Positions 40,681 through 40,933 of a stretch of 40,933 nucleotides of DNA are shown piece by piece. The stretch comes from Alphaproteobacteria bacterium (GTDB lineage: Bacteria; Desulfobacterota; Binatia; UBA12015). Positions within the stretch are counted from its first letter, which is position 1. The number at the start of each line of letters is the position of its first letter. Below the pieces are notes generated by a model. It did not search any database. It saw only the letters and a list, made by a program, of their open reading frames with translations, and was not told where the DNA came from. The stretch lies in NCBI GenBank assembly GCA_017853315.1, contig JAFMJW010000007.1, positions 1-40,933 on the forward strand, in the 5' to 3' direction. Position numbers and translations under genes: made by a program.

Positions 40681-40933
40681 GTGACCCGGATCGCGATCGA
40701 CGCGCGCAAGTTCGAGGACGGCGGCATCGGCCGGTACGTGCGCGAGATCCTCGCGCGGGCGCCGGCGCTGCTCACCGACGCCGAGATCACCGCGGTCGTG
40801 CCGGCGGGTGGGCAGGCTCGGATCGCCGAGATCGCTCCCGGACTCCGGACGCTCGAGGCGCGCTCGAAGGGCTACTCCCTCGCGGAGCAGGCGGAGATGC
40901 CGAGACTGCTCCGCGGCGGGCGCTTCGACCTCG
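40681..40933 (+). CDS. Glycosyltransferase, family 1/4-like, partial
   Basis: Only the first 84 residues are present. They begin 'VTRIAIDARKFEDGGIGRYV', the typical opening of GT4 (GT-B fold) glycosyltransferases, where this glycine loop contacts the acceptor. The start is a GTG. The gene continues beyond the window end. Confidence 0.7.
   Translation, partial: MTRIAIDARKFEDGGIGRYVREILARAPALLTDAEITAVVPAGGQARIAEIAPGLRTLEARSKGYSLAEQAEMPRLLRGGRFDL

Overview
This is a roughly 41 kb, very GC-rich and gene-dense bacterial chromosome segment. I see no phage, transposon, CRISPR, rRNA or biosynthetic-cluster content, and no stretch over 300 bases lacks a gene (the largest gap is 3277-3519). GTG starts and 4-base ATGA/GTGA overlaps are common. 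The gene set (SirB1-like protein, split GcvPA/GcvPB, NADP-Icd, LDH-like Mdh, an MJ0042-type zinc-finger protein with a DUF3426-like tail) suggests a high-GC member of the former Deltaproteobacteria (Myxococcota, Desulfobacterota or Binatota-like). That placement is inference and not proven here.

Layout. 32-6683: SirB1-like protein, DHH phosphoesterase, QueG, an orphan FliA-type sigma factor, a MobA-like nucleotidyltransferase, a PfkB kinase and 5-formyl-THF cyclo-ligase. 6795-11996: metK, SCP2 protein, SMP-30-like lipoprotein, a 67-residue unknown, Hsp15-like S4 protein, GNAT, CYTH protein and a degenerate aconitase-swivel (LeuD-like) protein. 12043-16000: surE, hisS, aspS. 16031-22563: alanine dehydrogenase, divergent from folD-gcvT-gcvH-gcvPA-gcvPB, a one-carbon and glycine-cleavage operon. 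22568-25605: TonB-like protein, tatA, zinc-finger/DUF3426-like protein, tRNA-Leu(CAG). 25703-29126: nadC-birA-coaX and an unrecognised helical-repeat protein, a cofactor block (NAD, biotin, CoA). 29146-35696: a lipoprotein, then icd-mdh-type II pantothenate kinase-sucC-sucD-ndk. 35803-40933: zinc metallopeptidase, rlmN, lipid-kinase-like protein, MTA phosphorylase, two glycosyltransferases (the last cut by the window end).

How the genes fit together. FolD, the glycine cleavage system and 5-formyl-THF cyclo-ligase feed the one-carbon pool. MetK and MTA phosphorylase open and close the methionine salvage loop. The icd operon covers 2-oxoglutarate and succinyl-CoA steps with malate oxidation, and Ndk links the nucleotide product of succinyl-CoA synthetase to NTP pools. 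A CoA-pathway kinase is embedded in that operon.

The most unusual signals are: (1) a repeated promoter layout, TTG-type -35, about 17-base spacer, TAN-type -10, then only 5-11 bases to the start codon and usually no Shine-Dalgarno sequence, pointing to widespread leaderless transcription; (2) two non-homologous pantothenate kinases (type III CoaX and type II) within 5 kb; (3) an orphan LeuD-like swivel protein whose substrate-binding serine loop is gone; (4) stop codons of convergent genes lying inside small hairpins. I found no complete novel defence or biosynthetic system.
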